Of a stretch of DNA of 9,850 nt, positions 9,182-9,850 are shown piece after piece. The stretch comes from Alphaproteobacteria bacterium MarineAlpha10_Bin3 (lineage in GTDB: Bacteria; Pseudomonadota; Alphaproteobacteria; UBA8366; GCA-2717185), in NCBI GenBank assembly GCA_002937525.1, contig PTKA01000023.1, forward strand, positions 1 to 9,850. Reading direction: 5' to 3'. The position numbers and the translations under genes are program-made. Below the pieces are notes generated by a model. The model was not told where the DNA came from and did no database searches. It was given only the letters and a program-made list of their open reading frames with translations. The first letter of the stretch is position 1, and every line of letters begins with the position of its first letter.

Positions 9182-9300
9182 GTTGCCCTCTTCTCATTGG
9201 CTATGAGTGAAAGTCATCAATACCGCCACAACACCCCGCTGGCAAACGACATTCCCTCACATCGCCTTGAATAGAATTCATTCGCGTGGGAAAGCCATGG
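9182..9300 (-). promoter_or_regulatory. rplS-leuC intergenic leader with weak candidate promoter
   Basis: This is the only sizeable gap (119 bp) in the window. On the minus strand TTGCCA (9240-9245), a 17-nt spacer and TATTGA (9217-9222) resemble a sigma-70 promoter; the -35 is good and the -10 poor. Closer to leuC, CTCAT-N5-ATGAG (9193-9207) forms a 5-bp inverted repeat just before the ribosome binding site. No T-tract hairpin follows rplS, so read-through from the ribosomal operon is also possible. No leucine-rich leader peptide is present: the 26-codon frame from 9274 to 9194 holds one leucine. Confidence 0.3.
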
Positions 9301-9699
9301 TTATATTTGTGTCGAATCCGCCTTGGCGGGATCGCGGTGCACGGTGGCGCGTTCGGCGATTCGGGCGGATTTTCCGCGCAGACCGCGCAAATAATACAGC
9401 TTGGCGCGCCGCACGACGCCGCGCCGGACCACTTCGATCCGGTCGATGCGCGGGCTGTATAGCGGGAAGATCCGTTCCACGCCCTCGCCATAGCTGATCT
9501 TGCGCACGGTGAACGCGCTGTTGATGCCGGCATTCTTGCGCGCGATGCACACCCCTTCGAATATCTGGACGCGCTCGCGGGTGCCTTCGGTCACCTTCAC
9601 GTGAATCCGCAAGGTATCGCCCGCCTGAAATTCGGGGACGTCGCGCTTGGCGACCAGAATGTCGAGCTGTTCTTTATCGAGTTGTTCGATGATGTTCAT
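9301..9699 (-). CDS. rplS: 50S ribosomal protein L19
   Basis: L19 is a large-subunit ribosomal protein at the 30S-50S interface. The product is 132 residues, slightly longer than the core of about 115 because of a C-terminal extension after GKSARI. Family segments are clear: [32 protein letters not shown] (about residues 24-55), [23 protein letters not shown] (62-84) and [18 protein letters not shown] (96-113), each only partly quoted here as markers of position. The start is ATG at 9699 ([11 protein letters not shown]), with GAGGA at 9707-9711 about 7 nt upstream; the frame is open to 9750, but those extra codons overlap trmD and are not L19-like. It follows trmD by 20 nt, the standard order of the rpsP-rimM-trmD-rplS operon. 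Confidence 0.97.
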   Translation of the reverse strand: MNIIEQLDKEQLDILVAKRDVPEFQAGDTLRIHVKVTEGTRERVQIFEGVCIARKNAGINSAFTVRKISYGEGVERIFPLYSPRIDRIEVVRRGVVRRAKLYYLRGLRGKSARIAERATVHRDPAKADSTQI

Positions 9700-9719
9700 G
9701 GGCTTGTCCTCGTTCTTGT

Positions 9720-9850
9720 TTACTTGGCGCTGGCGACATACCGGTCCCAAAGGTCCGGCCGCCGCTCGCGCGTGATACGTTCCGCCTGGGCCAGACGCCA
9801 GGCACGGATATTCTCATGGTGGCCGGACAGCAATACCGCCGGCGCCGCGC
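9720..9850 (-). CDS. trmD: tRNA (guanine-N1)-methyltransferase TrmD, 3' end only
   Basis: The last 42 codons are present, followed by TAA at 9720-9722; the gene continues beyond the right edge. The visible part, with [20 protein letters not shown] and a C-terminal [14 protein letters not shown], matches the C-terminal domain of TrmD. TrmD methylates G37 next to the anticodon in tRNAs using S-adenosylmethionine and so prevents +1 frameshifting. HHENIRAWR lies in the conserved tRNA-binding C-terminal region; the SAM-binding trefoil knot lies outside the window. Its position 20 nt upstream of rplS is the usual bacterial arrangement and supports the call. Confidence 0.93.
   Translation of the reverse strand, partial: AAPAVLLSGHHENIRAWRLAQAERITRERRPDLWDRYVASAK

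Noticed and set aside
7259..9274. 671-codon open frame on the + strand opposite leuD and leuC copy 2
   Set aside because: It lies exactly antisense to two convincing genes, has no family features, and its composition (rich in His, Arg, Gly and Asp) is what the reverse strand of GC-rich coding DNA gives.
9194..9274. Leader peptide for leucine attenuation (26 codons, - strand)
   Set aside because: It has a single leucine codon, no ribosome binding site, and no terminator and antiterminator pair after it.

Overview
The window is a GC-rich stretch of what looks like an alphaproteobacterial chromosome. This placement is inferred from the gene order ureDABCEFG, from leu genes directly downstream of trmD-rplS, and from the protein sequences. 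Genus cannot be told from the sequence. Nearly all of it is coding. There are no tRNA or rRNA genes, insertion sequences, CRISPR arrays, phage genes or origins that I can see.

The left half (1-4606, + strand) is a tightly packed urease operon: the 3' part of ureD, the three structural subunits ureA, ureB and ureC, then the nickel-insertion accessory genes ureE, ureF and ureG. Junctions range from a 9-11 nt gap with a good ribosome binding site (ureD/ureA, ureA/ureB) to overlapping genes (ureC/ureE 1 nt, ureE/ureF 11 nt, ureF/ureG 4 nt), which suggests translational coupling of the accessory part. All nickel-site and catalytic residues of UreC are present, so an active cytosolic urease (urea to ammonia and CO2) is expected. 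The promoter lies upstream of the window, and no urea or nickel transporter is visible here.

The right half (4610-9850, - strand) reads trmD (3' end), rplS, leuC copy 2, leuD, leuC copy 1, leuB. This is the leucine branch after 2-isopropylmalate: isomerisation by LeuC/LeuD, then oxidative decarboxylation by LeuB. The two half-windows converge, with only 3 bp between the ureG and leuB stop codons. An imperfect GC-rich hairpin covers both stops.

The most unusual point is the leu cluster. It has two full-length, clearly diverged leuC genes on either side of a single leuD. The copy next to rplS looks canonical. The copy next to leuB keeps its iron-sulphur cysteines but has changed several residues that are otherwise strongly conserved near the active site. 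It starts with GTG overlapping the leuD stop. At their 3' ends the two copies are nearly identical in DNA, and they share a 10-base string across the stop codon, which points to duplication and perhaps gene conversion. I found no wholly novel system. The second leuC is the best candidate for a changed or regulatory function.
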